From: Alcaligenaceae bacterium
GTDB taxonomy: Bacteria; Pseudomonadota; Gammaproteobacteria; Burkholderiales; Burkholderiaceae_B
Length of the DNA: 64,000 nt
NCBI GenBank assembly: GCA_013416405.1
Contig: JACCET010000001.1
Coordinates: 62,001-126,000, forward strand
Reading direction: 5' to 3'
Below are positions 56,454-64,000 of this stretch, one piece after another (position 1 is the stretch's first letter; each line of letters opens with the position of its first letter). The notes under the pieces were generated by a model. The model did not search any database and was not told where the DNA came from. It saw only the letters and a list, made by a program, of their open reading frames with translations. The translations under genes and the position numbers were made by a program.

Positions 56454-57023
56454 ATGCCTATGAATTTTCCTATTGCCCTGACTTGGCTGCGTATCGCCAT
56501 GATTCCGCTGATTGTCGGGCTGTTTTATATTCCCACCGACTGGATTTCCGTGCCAGTCCGTGATGCAGTGGCCGCGCTTGCGTTTGTCATTGCGGCCCTG
56601 ACCGACTGGTTCGATGGCTGGCTGGCCCGGCGCTGGAACCAAACCTCGTCGTTTGGCGCTTTTCTGGATCCGGTTGCCGACAAACTCATGGTGTGCGCGG
56701 CGCTGCTGATTCTGCTTGATCTAGGCCGTGTCGATTCCTTTATCGCCCTGATCATCATAGGTCGCGAAATCACTATTTCGGCATTGCGCGAATGGATGGC
56801 TAAAATCGGCGCTAGCGGCAGTGTGGCCGTACACCGTTTGGGCAAATTCAAGACGGCGGCGCAAATGATAGCCATACCTTGTCTGTTGTACTGGCAGCCG
56901 CTGTACGGGGTACCGCTGGAACTGCTTGGGCAGATACTCATCGTGATTGCCGCCATCCTGACGGTGTGGTCCATGTTCTATTACCTGCGCCGCGCCTGGC
57001 CCGAAATACGCGACCGTGCCTAA
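56454..57023 (+). CDS. pgsA: CDP-diacylglycerol--glycerol-3-phosphate 3-phosphatidyltransferase
   Basis: Membrane enzyme making phosphatidylglycerol-phosphate. 189 residues with several spans. The CDP-alcohol transferase motif is DWFDGWLARRWNQTSSFGAFLDPVADK (DG-x2-AR-x8-G-x3-D-x3-D; shown in part: DGWLARRWNQTSSFGAFLD). It follows uvrC by 15 bp, an order common to proteobacteria. ATG 56460 is an alternative start. Confidence 0.95.
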   Translation: MPMNFPIALTWLRIAMIPLIVGLFYIPTDWISVPVRDAVAALAFVIAALTDWFDGWLARRWNQTSSFGAFLDPVADKLMVCAALLILLDLGRVDSFIALIIIGREITISALREWMAKIGASGSVAVHRLGKFKTAAQMIAIPCLLYWQPLYGVPLELLGQILIVIAAILTVWSMFYYLRRAWPEIRDRA

Positions 57024-57074
57024 CGGCGCTAATGCGCAACTTTCCAAGCCATAAAGCTTTACAGAGACAGCATC

Positions 57075-58364
57075 ATGACAGCAGCAAACCCGGAGGCCGC
57101 TGAGGATAGTTCAGCATTAAGGCGCAAGGACTGGAAAATCATCAGCTTGATCGGGTCTGCGCATGCATGTTCGCACTTTTTTCAGCTGGTTTTCCCCACG
57201 CTGTATCTCTCGCTGGCCCACGAGTATGGCTACGATTTCGTCCAACTGGGCCTGCTGGCCACGGTGTTCTTCCTGGTGTCCTGCCTGGGCCAGGCCTCGT
57301 CGGGCTTCATCGTCGATCGCATAGGTCCGGCGCCTGTGCTGCGTTTCGGACTGGCCTGCTTTGTACTGTCCGGTGTCCTGATCTCCGTGTCCAACGGCTA
57401 TAGCCTGTTGCTGTTGGCCGCTGTCATTGGCGGTATTGGCAATTCCGTCTTTCATCCCGTCGACTATTCCATCATCAATCACCGCGTCAGCCAGCGACGC
57501 CTGGGCCACGCTTTCAGCACGCACGGCCTGACCGGCAACCTGGGCTGGGCACTGACGCCGGTATTCATGGCGGCCCTTATCTATCTAGCCAATTGGCGGG
57601 TCGCCGCGTTTGGCGCAGCCTTGCTGGTGGCATTTGTGCTTTTGCTGACCTGGCTGGGACGCGACCTGCTGGCCGGCAAGAACGAGAACGAGCTGGCACC
57701 AGCCACCGACACGGGTCTGCGACAAACCGATTTGTCGCGACAGACAGTGGGGCAGACGCTGGCTACGCTGCTGGTACAGCCAGCGCTCTGGGGAGCCTTT
57801 CTATTCTTTGCCTGCACAGCCGGAGCGTTGTCTTCCGTGCAAAACTACACGATTCCCATGCTGGGTGACGTCTATGGCATAGACAAGGTGCTGGCGGGCA
57901 CAACCCTGTCGGGCTACATGCTTGCAGCGGCCGCCGGAATGGTGCTGGGCGGCTTCCTGGTGGGGGCAACGCCCAATACCGAGCGTATTGTGGCCATCTC
58001 GCTGGTGTTGGCCGGCGTCCTGCTCGTGGTACTGGCTCTGGGAGGTGTGCCGCCATCGTTCGCGATATTGCTGGTCTGCCTGGCAGGCTTTTGTTCCGGT
58101 GTGGCTGGGCCATCGCGCGACATGCTGATACGTCGCGTAACGCCCAAAGGCGCTACTGGCACGGTTTATGGCCTGGTTTATTCCGGTATGGATGTCGGTT
58201 CGTCACTGGCTCCGGTGGGCTTTGGCCTGATGCTGGACGCCGGATTCAGCCAAGGCCCCTGGTATGGTTCGGCCGTGGGATTTGTGCTGGCCGCAGGCCT
58301 GGCGGTTATGGTGGCCAAGGCGGCCAGCCGCAGCCCCGTGTCTGCCATGCCCGCCAAGGCTTGA
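57075..58364 (+). CDS. MFS transporter, fosmidomycin-resistance (Fsr)-like
   Basis: Twelve-span major facilitator of 429 residues. HACSHFFQLVFPTLYLSLAHEYG (core HFFQLVFPTLYLSLAHEYG) in span 1, FLVSCLGQASSGFIVDRIG (motif A region), GNSVFHPVDYSIINHRVSQRRLGHAFSTHGLTGNLGWALTP (core FHPVDYSIINHRVS) in spans 4-5, and a long middle loop near residues 205-230. The pattern resembles Fsr/YnfM-like drug or phosphonate exporters; the natural substrate is unknown. Confidence 0.82.
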   Translation: MTAANPEAAEDSSALRRKDWKIISLIGSAHACSHFFQLVFPTLYLSLAHEYGYDFVQLGLLATVFFLVSCLGQASSGFIVDRIGPAPVLRFGLACFVLSGVLISVSNGYSLLLLAAVIGGIGNSVFHPVDYSIINHRVSQRRLGHAFSTHGLTGNLGWALTPVFMAALIYLANWRVAAFGAALLVAFVLLLTWLGRDLLAGKNENELAPATDTGLRQTDLSRQTVGQTLATLLVQPALWGAFLFFACTAGALSSVQNYTIPMLGDVYGIDKVLAGTTLSGYMLAAAAGMVLGGFLVGATPNTERIVAISLVLAGVLLVVLALGGVPPSFAILLVCLAGFCSGVAGPSRDMLIRRVTPKGATGTVYGLVYSGMDVGSSLAPVGFGLMLDAGFSQGPWYGSAVGFVLAAGLAVMVAKAASRSPVSAMPAKA

Positions 58365-58411
58365 ACTGCCCTGTATTGCCTGTGTGCGGCAGGTTTAGTT
58401 ATTCCATGAAA

Positions 58412-59236
58412 TTACTGTCGGGTCGTGCGGGCCTGGCTAACGCTGGCCGGATCGCTGCTGCGCCAGGGGTTGATATCCAGGCCGCCGCGCCGCGTATAAC
58501 GCGCATAGACCAGCAATGAGTGTGGCTGGCAGGCCTGCCAGATGTCGCAATACATTTTTTCGACACAGTGTTCATGAAACTCGGTATGCCGGCGCAGCGA
58601 TACGATATAGCGCAGTAACGCATGGCGATCGATTTGCGGCCCGCTATAGCGCACTTGCACGCTTCCCCAATCCGGCTGTCCAGTAACGGGGCAATTCGAT
58701 TTCAGCAAATCCGACACCAGCGTTTCATTGACAACTTCAGCCGATGGCAGGCAATGCAGCAAGCCTGGTGAGGGCTCGTAGGCGATGATCTCGATATCGG
58801 CAGCGTCGATATTGACACCCTCCATAGGCCCATGCTGTTGGGCAGCTTGCTGTGCAAGCGGCTGCAACTGGACGCCCACGTCAGCCCCCACCGCCTGGCC
58901 AAGATCGGTTTTCAGAATCTGGCTGACGGTATCGGCGTGTTCGAAACGCTCTTCACTGAAAGAATTCAAATACAGCTTGAATGATTTGGATTCGACCAGC
59001 CTGGGGCTGGAATGCGGAAACGTGAAGCGGCCCAGGGCAACCACAGGTTTGCCTTTGGGCGTGAGCCACGATAGTTCGTAGGCGTTCCAGATATCGTCGC
59101 CGTGCCATATTGCCGGGATGGCGAGCGCCGCCCGGTTGGTTGCACGGGCGATGGGGAAAAGCAGCTTTGCGTCGTAAGCGTCAGGATAGGAAGTCTCGTG
59201 ACCCAGGGGGGCGTTGACGAGGGCAGGGTCGTGCAT
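58412..59236 (-). CDS. queF: NADPH-dependent 7-cyano-7-deazaguanine reductase
   Basis: Reduces preQ0 to preQ1 in queuosine synthesis. 274 residues from ATG 59236, the long bimodular form. LKSNCPVTGQPDWGSV carries the catalytic Cys and Asp; FHEHCVEKMYCDIW the C-terminal Glu-His region; ESKSFKLYLNSFSEERF (core ESKSFKLYLNSF) the NADPH-binding QueF motif. The frame is open 25 codons upstream, but MHDPALVNAPLG matches family starts. Convergent with the MFS gene. Confidence 0.95.
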   Translation of the reverse strand: MHDPALVNAPLGHETSYPDAYDAKLLFPIARATNRAALAIPAIWHGDDIWNAYELSWLTPKGKPVVALGRFTFPHSSPRLVESKSFKLYLNSFSEERFEHADTVSQILKTDLGQAVGADVGVQLQPLAQQAAQQHGPMEGVNIDAADIEIIAYEPSPGLLHCLPSAEVVNETLVSDLLKSNCPVTGQPDWGSVQVRYSGPQIDRHALLRYIVSLRRHTEFHEHCVEKMYCDIWQACQPHSLLVYARYTRRGGLDINPWRSSDPASVSQARTTRQ

Positions 59237-59560
59237 GGTTTCTGAGGGCCGAATAAGAAAAAAGAGTGGCGTAAGACTGGAACCCAGGGTTCGCGGACAT
59301 TGTACTGGCACACCAGCATTTCTCGCATGGTGGAAAATGCTTTTCGTATTATGGAATGATCGTGTTGCGATGCATGATCTGATATTTCATACCGGGAAAT
59401 AGCATTCCGCAATATAAAAAAATATTTTTAAGTATATGTTTTTTAACATAAATAATTTTAGTCTTATATAAGACATAAGTGTTATATGCTGCGCAACAAA
59501 GGCGTAGACTTTTTCTCATGGATTTCTACTTTTGTTTTTAACTTTTTAAGGAACATCATC
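59237..59560. promoter_or_regulatory. AT-rich queF-aceA intergenic region (324 bp) with palindromes
   Basis: No gene. Contains a perfect dyad TATGTT-TTTT-AACATA (59435-59450) and, 10 bp on, the 14-bp palindrome GTCTTATATAAGAC (59461-59474), both in a strongly AT-rich tract upstream of aceA. These are candidate regulator sites for acetate/glyoxylate control. A convincing promoter could not be fixed. Confidence 0.5.
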
Positions 59561-60886
59561 ATGACCACACGAGAAAACGAAATACGCAATTTGCAAAAAA
59601 GCTGGGCTGAAGATCCTCGCTGGCAGGGCATCAAGCGCGGCTATGGTGCCGAAGAGGTCGTGCGTTTGCGGGGCTCGGTGCAGGTCGAGCATACGCTGGC
59701 ACGCCGTGGTGCCGAAAAGCTGTGGGGTTTGCTGCATTCCGAGCCGTTCGTGAATTCCCTGGGGGCGCTGACCGGAAACCAGGCCATGCAGCAAGTCAAG
59801 GCTGGGCTGAAGGCTATTTATCTTTCCGGCTGGCAGGTGGCGGGTGATGCCAACGGCGCGGGTGAAATGTATCCCGATCAATCGCTATATCCGGCCAATT
59901 CGGTTCCGCAAGTCGTGCGCCGCATCAATAATGCACTGACACGCTGCGATCAGATCCAGTGGATGGAAGGCAAGAATCCGCAAGACGCTGACTATCTGGA
60001 TTATTTCGCGCCTATCGTTGCTGACGCCGAGGCAGGCTTTGGCGGTGTGCTCAATGCCTTTGAATTGATGAAGTCCATGATAGAGGCGGGTGCTGCCGGG
60101 GTGCACTTTGAAGACCAGTTGGCATCGGTCAAGAAGTGCGGCCATATGGGCGGAAAGGTGCTGGTGCCCACCCGCGACGCCGTCGCAAAACTGGTTTCGG
60201 CCCGACTGGCGGCCGACGTGCTGGGCGTGCCCACACTGTTGCTGGCTCGCACTGATGCCGATGCGGCCGATCTGGTCACCAGCGATATTGATGAAAATGA
60301 CCGTCCTTTCATTACCGGCGAGCGCACACCGGAAGGTTTTTTCCGTACCCGCGCCGGTATCGAGCAGGGTATCTCTCGTGGTCTGGCTTACGCGCCGTAT
60401 GCCGATTTGCTGTGGTGCGAAACGTCCACGCCCAACCTTGAATACGCCCGTCAGTTCGCCGAAGCCATACACCGTCAGTTCCCGGGGAAAATGCTGGCTT
60501 ACAACTGCTCGCCATCGTTCAACTGGAAGAAAAATCTTGACGATGCAACGGTTGCCAAGTTCCAGCGTGAGTTGGGCGCCATGGGCTACAAATTCCAGTT
60601 CATCACGCTGGCTGGTTTCCATGCCTTGAACTACGGCATGTTCGAATTGGCGCATGGCTATGCACGCCGCCAGATGAGCGCGTTCGTCGAGTTGCAACAG
60701 AAAGAATTTGCGGCAGCTGACCTGGGCTTCACGGCCGTCAAGCATCAGCGCGAAGTCGGTACCGGTTACTTCGATGCCGTTACCCAGACCATAGAAGGCG
60801 GGCAGTCCTCCACGACGGCCCTGACGGGTTCGACAGAAGAAGCGCAGTTCGATGCCCAGCCCGGGGCTGACCGCAAGGTAGCCTGA
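59561..60886 (+). CDS. aceA: Isocitrate lyase
   Basis: Splits isocitrate into succinate and glyoxylate for growth on C2 compounds and fatty acids. 441 residues from ATG 59561 (AAGGAA upstream; frame open further). The catalytic Cys is in [17 protein letters not shown] (KKCGH signature); metal-binding Asp residues lie in [12 protein letters not shown] and [25 protein letters not shown] binds substrate. Monocistronic: long AT-rich leader, strong terminator. Malate synthase is not in this window. Confidence 0.97.
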   Translation: MTTRENEIRNLQKSWAEDPRWQGIKRGYGAEEVVRLRGSVQVEHTLARRGAEKLWGLLHSEPFVNSLGALTGNQAMQQVKAGLKAIYLSGWQVAGDANGAGEMYPDQSLYPANSVPQVVRRINNALTRCDQIQWMEGKNPQDADYLDYFAPIVADAEAGFGGVLNAFELMKSMIEAGAAGVHFEDQLASVKKCGHMGGKVLVPTRDAVAKLVSARLAADVLGVPTLLLARTDADAADLVTSDIDENDRPFITGERTPEGFFRTRAGIEQGISRGLAYAPYADLLWCETSTPNLEYARQFAEAIHRQFPGKMLAYNCSPSFNWKKNLDDATVAKFQRELGAMGYKFQFITLAGFHALNYGMFELAHGYARRQMSAFVELQQKEFAAADLGFTAVKHQREVGTGYFDAVTQTIEGGQSSTTALTGSTEEAQFDAQPGADRKVA

Positions 60887-60980
60887 GTCAGGCGGGGTGA
60901 GTGGGTGGCGGCAGATCATATAGGCCACTAAGCAAGGCTCTTGCCGCCCCTGACAGGTTCATAAATTAAAAGGGCCGATT

Positions 60981-61022
60981 AAAGAGTAAAACCATCGTTT
61001 TGCGATGGTTTTACTCTTTTCT
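60981..61022 (+). terminator. Intrinsic terminator after aceA
   Basis: AAAGAGTAAAACCATCG pairs with CGATGGTTTTACTCTTT around a 5-nt loop; ends in T residues. Confidence 0.92.
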
Positions 61023-61074
61023 TGCATTTTGACGCCAGTGTGAGGCTAGCCAGTAAACATAAGGGTTTTCATAA

Positions 61075-61092
61075 GCTTGATTTAAATCAAGC
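61075..61092 (+). promoter_or_regulatory. Perfect FNR-type box upstream of the CcoI-like gene
   Basis: GCTTGATTTAAATCAAGC is an 18-bp perfect palindrome containing TTGAT-N4-ATCAA. A -10-like TATATT lies at 61112-61117, so the box centre (61083.5) falls close to -41.5, the class II activating position. Confidence 0.8.
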
Positions 61093-61124
61093 CGCCCTTC
61101 AGGCCATTTGTTATATTGCCAGTC

Positions 61125-62084
61125 ATGCGCGCATTCTCAATATTCTCCACGCCTGATGGTTTGTCTGATGACGACCGCGAAAAGCGGCGTCATATGCTTG
61201 CACGCATGGGGCTGGGATGGCTTGCCATGATGCAGGTCATGATGTTCGCCTTCCCGGGCTATCTGCGCTCCGAAAGCATGGCGCCCGAAAATCTTCAATT
61301 GCTTGACCAGGCTATTTTTCTAATGAATTGGATCAGCCTGATACTGACCGTGCCGGTCATGCTTTACTGTGCCTGGCCGGTGTGGCGTGGTGCACTTGAT
61401 ACCTTGCGGCATGGCCGAGTGGGTATGGATGTACCGGTTGCACTGGGTATTATTGCCGCCTTCATTCCCAGCGCGGTCACTACCTGGACGGGGCGCGGAG
61501 AAGTCTATTTCGACTCGGTCACCATGTTCGTGGCCTTTCTCTTGACGGCGCGCTATCTGGAACTCTGTGCTCGCCAGTCCGTAGGCGGCGACCATGTACA
61601 CCAATATATAGAACAGTTCCGCATGGCTGTCTCCGTGCGCGCCAATCGGGTGGCGTTCTGGTTTGTGCTGGTGCAGCTTGTCCTGGCATTCCTCGTTGGC
61701 GCTTTTTGGTATTTCTATGCGCCCGAGCATGCCATTGGGGTCATGGTGGCCTTGCTGGTCATGAGCTGCCCCTGTGCCATGGCCATGGCTGTGCCCACAG
61801 CTGTGGCTGCCGCCCATGCCTGCCATTCGGCAGCCCCCGGTGCTGCGGGGCCCGATCCGTTGCGGCTGATTCAGGCAACCGGCGCAGTCGCTCGTCAGAA
61901 TTTGTACGGTTCGGTAGCCTGGCATCTGCTTATGACGCCCTTGGCTGCATTTGGACTGGTCGCGCCATGGCTGGCTGCCATCACCATGCTGCTCTCGTCG
62001 CTTGCCGTTGCTGCTAATTCGTGGCGCCTGTTCCGCAAGTATTCGGGGCCGCGCGTGGGTTGGCAGGCGGCTGCGGCCGCTTAG
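61125..62084 (+). CDS. CcoI-like membrane protein lacking the P-type ATPase catalytic domains
   Basis: 319 residues from ATG 61125 (TTG 61116 is possible). It aligns by eye with the membrane part of CcoI/FixI copper ATPases needed for cbb3 oxidase. Eight predicted spans, near 31-47, 64-88, 102-120, 127-147, 175-198, 203-230, 260-283 and 284-303. The CPC copper motif (SCPCA, 214-218) and the span-8 MxxSS (288-292) are kept; the span-7 Tyr-Asn is replaced by Trp-His. The actuator domain between spans 4 and 5 is reduced to ~28 residues and the P and N domains between spans 6 and 7 to ~29, with no TGE, DKTGT or GDGxN. It cannot hydrolyse ATP by the usual mechanism. ccoS follows after 9 bp. Confidence 0.85.
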   Translation: MRAFSIFSTPDGLSDDDREKRRHMLARMGLGWLAMMQVMMFAFPGYLRSESMAPENLQLLDQAIFLMNWISLILTVPVMLYCAWPVWRGALDTLRHGRVGMDVPVALGIIAAFIPSAVTTWTGRGEVYFDSVTMFVAFLLTARYLELCARQSVGGDHVHQYIEQFRMAVSVRANRVAFWFVLVQLVLAFLVGAFWYFYAPEHAIGVMVALLVMSCPCAMAMAVPTAVAAAHACHSAAPGAAGPDPLRLIQATGAVARQNLYGSVAWHLLMTPLAAFGLVAPWLAAITMLLSSLAVAANSWRLFRKYSGPRVGWQAAAAA

Positions 62085-62093
62085 GGGCGAGTT

Positions 62094-62246
62094 ATGGAAG
62101 CATCCTTGTTCCTGCTGTTGCCCATCTCTTTGCTTCTGGTTATTTTGATAGGCGTGGCGTTCTGGTGGGCCATTTTTTCCGGTCAGTTCGACAATACCAA
62201 TCAGGCAGCCGAGTCCATTCTTCACGATAACGATACTGACGGTTGA
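62094..62246 (+). CDS. ccoS: Cbb3-type oxidase assembly protein CcoS
   Basis: 50-residue single-span protein needed for cofactor insertion into cbb3 oxidase. It starts EASLFLLLPISLLLVILIGVAF (core LLLPISLLLVILIGVAF), then WWAIFSGQFDN, the CcoS signature, and a polar acidic tail. AGGGG precedes the ATG. Placed between the CcoI-like gene and ccoN. Confidence 0.93.
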   Translation: MEASLFLLLPISLLLVILIGVAFWWAIFSGQFDNTNQAAESILHDNDTDG

Positions 62247-62303
62247 TAGTTTTTTTATAAAGTGTGGCGCGAAAGCGTCAGTGTTCGCTGCAAGCTGTTC
62301 TTC

Positions 62304-62317
62304 TTGATGCAAGTCAA
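62304..62317 (+). promoter_or_regulatory. FNR-type box upstream of ccoN
   Basis: TTGAT-GCAA-GTCAA differs from the consensus by one base (GTCAA for ATCAA). It lies 69 bp before the ccoN ATG, allowing anaerobic/microaerobic activation. Confidence 0.7.
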
Positions 62318-62385
62318 ACAGAGCAAGTCAGTCTTGCACGAAGATGCTGGCGTCTCGCATTATTTATTTGTTTGAGGGGAAGCTC

Positions 62386-63870
62386 ATGGGCACTTCCGAT
62401 ACTGTCGGAACTCAGGCCGAAGTCTTCAATTATCGTGTGGTCAGGCAGTTTACGATCGCCACGGTCTTTTGGGGCGTTGTTGGCATGGCGGTCGGGGTAC
62501 TGATTGCCGCGCAATTGATCTGGCCGGAATTGAATTTCAATACACCTTGGTTCAGCTATGGGCGCCTGCGTCCCTTGCATACCAATGGCGTGATTTTTGC
62601 TTTCGGGGGCAGTGCACTGTTTGCCACGGCTTATTATGTTGTGCAGCGCACCTGTCAGGCACGGTTGTTCAGCGACAAGCTGGCAGCCTTCACTTTCTGG
62701 GGCTGGCAAGTCGTTCTGGTTGCCGCGGTCATCACCCTTCCGCTGGGTTATACCAGCACCAAGGAATATGCCGAGCTCGAATGGCCGATCGATATCCTGA
62801 TTACCCTGGTCTGGGTTGCCTTTGCCGTGGTGTTTTTTGGCACCATCGCCAAGCGCCGGGTCAAGCACATTTATGTGGCCAACTGGTTCTTCGGATCGTA
62901 CATCCTGACCATTGCCGTTCTGCACATATTCAACAACCTCGAGCTGCCCGTCAGCATGTGGAAGTCGTATTCGGTGTATGCCGGCGTGCAGGACGCCATG
63001 GTGCAATGGTGGTATGGTCACAATGCGGTGGGCTTTTTCCTGACCACCAGCTTCCTGGGCATGATGTATTACTTCGTGCCCAAGCAGGCCGGTCGCCCCA
63101 TTTATTCGTATCGCCTGTCCATCGTGCACTTCTGGGCGCTGGCTTTCACATATATGTGGGCCGGTCCGCACCATTTGCTGTACACCTCGCTGCCTGACTG
63201 GACCCAGACGCTGGGCATGGCCCTGTCGCTGATCCTGCTGGCGCCTTCATGGGGCGGGATGATCAACGGCATCATGACCATGTCGGGTGCCTGGCACAAA
63301 CTGCGCACCGACCCCATCCTGAAGTTCCTGGTGGTGGCCCTGTCGTTCTATGGCATGTCTACCTTTGAAGGTTCCATGATGTCCATACGCACGGTCAATG
63401 CCTTGTCGCACTACACCGACTGGACAGTAGGCCACGTGCACTCCGGTGCACTGGGCTGGGTGGCCATGATTACCTTTGGCTCCTTTTACTACATGATCCC
63501 GCGTCTGTACGGCCGTACTGCCATGGCCAGTATGAAACTGGTTGAGCTGCACTTCTGGGTCGCCACCCTGGGCGTAGTTCTGTATATCAGCTCGATGTGG
63601 ATTGCCGGGGTCATGCAAGGCCTGATGTGGAGCGCCACTGGCGAAGACGGCACGCTGACTTACAGCTTTGTCGAGGCAGTGAAGGCTACTTATCCCTTCT
63701 ATGCCATACGCTTGATGGGTGGCCTGATGTTCCTGTCGGGCATGTGCATCATGGCATGGAATACCTGGATAACCGTGAAAGGGCAGCCCAAGGTCAATCC
63801 CGCTGTGCCGCTGTATAGTCCCGACGCGCGCGATCCCGCTTTTATCGGTCCGGCTTCTGCGACGGCATAA
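62386..63870 (+). CDS. ccoN: Cytochrome c oxidase cbb3-type, subunit I
   Basis: Haem-copper catalytic subunit of the high-affinity oxidase, 494 residues, 12 spans. The start at 62386 follows [33 protein letters not shown] (core [14 protein letters not shown]) has the low-spin haem His; [23 protein letters not shown] (core [13 protein letters not shown]) has the CuB His and cross-linked Tyr region of C-type oxidases; [16 protein letters not shown] has the His pair; [12 protein letters not shown] the haem b3 and b His ligands. Confidence 0.97.
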   Translation: MGTSDTVGTQAEVFNYRVVRQFTIATVFWGVVGMAVGVLIAAQLIWPELNFNTPWFSYGRLRPLHTNGVIFAFGGSALFATAYYVVQRTCQARLFSDKLAAFTFWGWQVVLVAAVITLPLGYTSTKEYAELEWPIDILITLVWVAFAVVFFGTIAKRRVKHIYVANWFFGSYILTIAVLHIFNNLELPVSMWKSYSVYAGVQDAMVQWWYGHNAVGFFLTTSFLGMMYYFVPKQAGRPIYSYRLSIVHFWALAFTYMWAGPHHLLYTSLPDWTQTLGMALSLILLAPSWGGMINGIMTMSGAWHKLRTDPILKFLVVALSFYGMSTFEGSMMSIRTVNALSHYTDWTVGHVHSGALGWVAMITFGSFYYMIPRLYGRTAMASMKLVELHFWVATLGVVLYISSMWIAGVMQGLMWSATGEDGTLTYSFVEAVKATYPFYAIRLMGGLMFLSGMCIMAWNTWITVKGQPKVNPAVPLYSPDARDPAFIGPASATA

Positions 63871-63881
63871 GGAGAGCATAA

Positions 63882-64000
63882 ATGACCAAGAAAAGTACCG
63901 GTTTTTCTCACAAAATGATTGAAACCAACGTTGGCCTGCTGATCATCCTGAGTATCGCCGTCATTTCGTTTGCCGGCCTTGCCCAGATTGTTCCGTTGTT
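63882..64000 (+). CDS. ccoO: Cytochrome c oxidase cbb3-type, subunit II (3' end outside window)
   Basis: Mono-haem subunit. Only the first 39 residues are visible: FSHKMIETNVGLLIILSIAV ... GGL-like FAGLAQIVPL (as seen: HKMIETNVGLLIILSIAVIS), the N-terminal membrane anchor typical of CcoO. The haem CxxCH motif lies beyond the window. GGAGAG precedes the ATG, 11 bp after ccoN. Confidence 0.92.
   Translation, partial: MTKKSTGFSHKMIETNVGLLIILSIAVISFAGLAQIVPL

Overview
This window is chromosomal DNA from a betaproteobacterium, most likely family Alcaligenaceae (the Bordetella/Achromobacter/Pusillimonas side). The evidence is the tmRNA tag ANDERFALAA, the gene run ompA-ubiG-gph next to gyrA-serC-pheA-hisC-tyrA-aroA-cmk-rpsA-ihfB-lapAB-hldA-hldD, a short OmpA without the usual barrel, a Bug-type periplasmic receptor, and an ISL3 element about the size of Bordetella IS1001. 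No tRNA, rRNA operon, CRISPR array or prophage was seen. Both ends cut genes: nirK at the left and ccoO at the right.

Layout. 1-2.5 kb: the end of a copper nitrite reductase with an extra N-terminal cupredoxin domain, then sstT. 2.7-5 kb: tmRNA, then a RidA-family gene split by a complete ISL3 element with an 8-bp target duplication. 5-10.4 kb: a PQQ-dependent membrane dehydrogenase, a small membrane protein, gph, ubiG and ompA. 10.8-25.6 kb: a long co-directional run with many ATGA overlaps, covering gyrase A, serine and aromatic amino acid synthesis, cytidylate kinase, ribosomal protein S1, IHF-beta, LapA/LapB and ADP-heptose synthesis. 25.8-33.7 kb: comEA, cysM, mltB, an HDAC-family deacetylase, etfBA, an acyl-CoA dehydrogenase and a 1-Cys peroxiredoxin. 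33.8-38.5 kb: an acyl-CoA cluster (MaoC, SDR, CaiB) with a Bug receptor and a divergent LysR regulator. 38.5-43 kb: an apparently SOS-controlled small membrane protein, then rplS, a Nudix hydrolase, rsgA, an M48 protease and orn. 43-52.4 kb: phenylacetate degradation (paaX | paaABCDE, paaN, paaG, paaI, paaK). 52.4-53.1 kb: two long imperfect palindromes without genes. 53.1-59.2 kb: acpS, nagZ, uvrC, pgsA, an MFS transporter and queF. 59.5-64 kb: aceA, then the cbb3 oxidase locus (a reduced CcoI-like protein, ccoS, ccoN, ccoO).

How the genes fit together. nirK and the cbb3 oxidase point to respiration at low oxygen. Perfect or near-perfect FNR-type sites (TTGAT-N4-ATCAA) precede the CcoI-like gene and ccoN. 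A perfect site also overlaps the -35 of the paaA promoter, where it would be expected to repress the oxygen-dependent phenylacetate epoxidase.

The observations most worth following are: (1) a 58-residue single-span membrane protein at 38705-38881, preceded by two exact CTGT-N8-ACAG LexA boxes, one inside a promoter, and by a foldable leader; (2) a CcoI-like protein that keeps all eight membrane spans of a copper P-type ATPase but has lost every cytoplasmic catalytic domain; (3) the FNR-type site over the paaA promoter; (4) the tandem palindromes after paaK.
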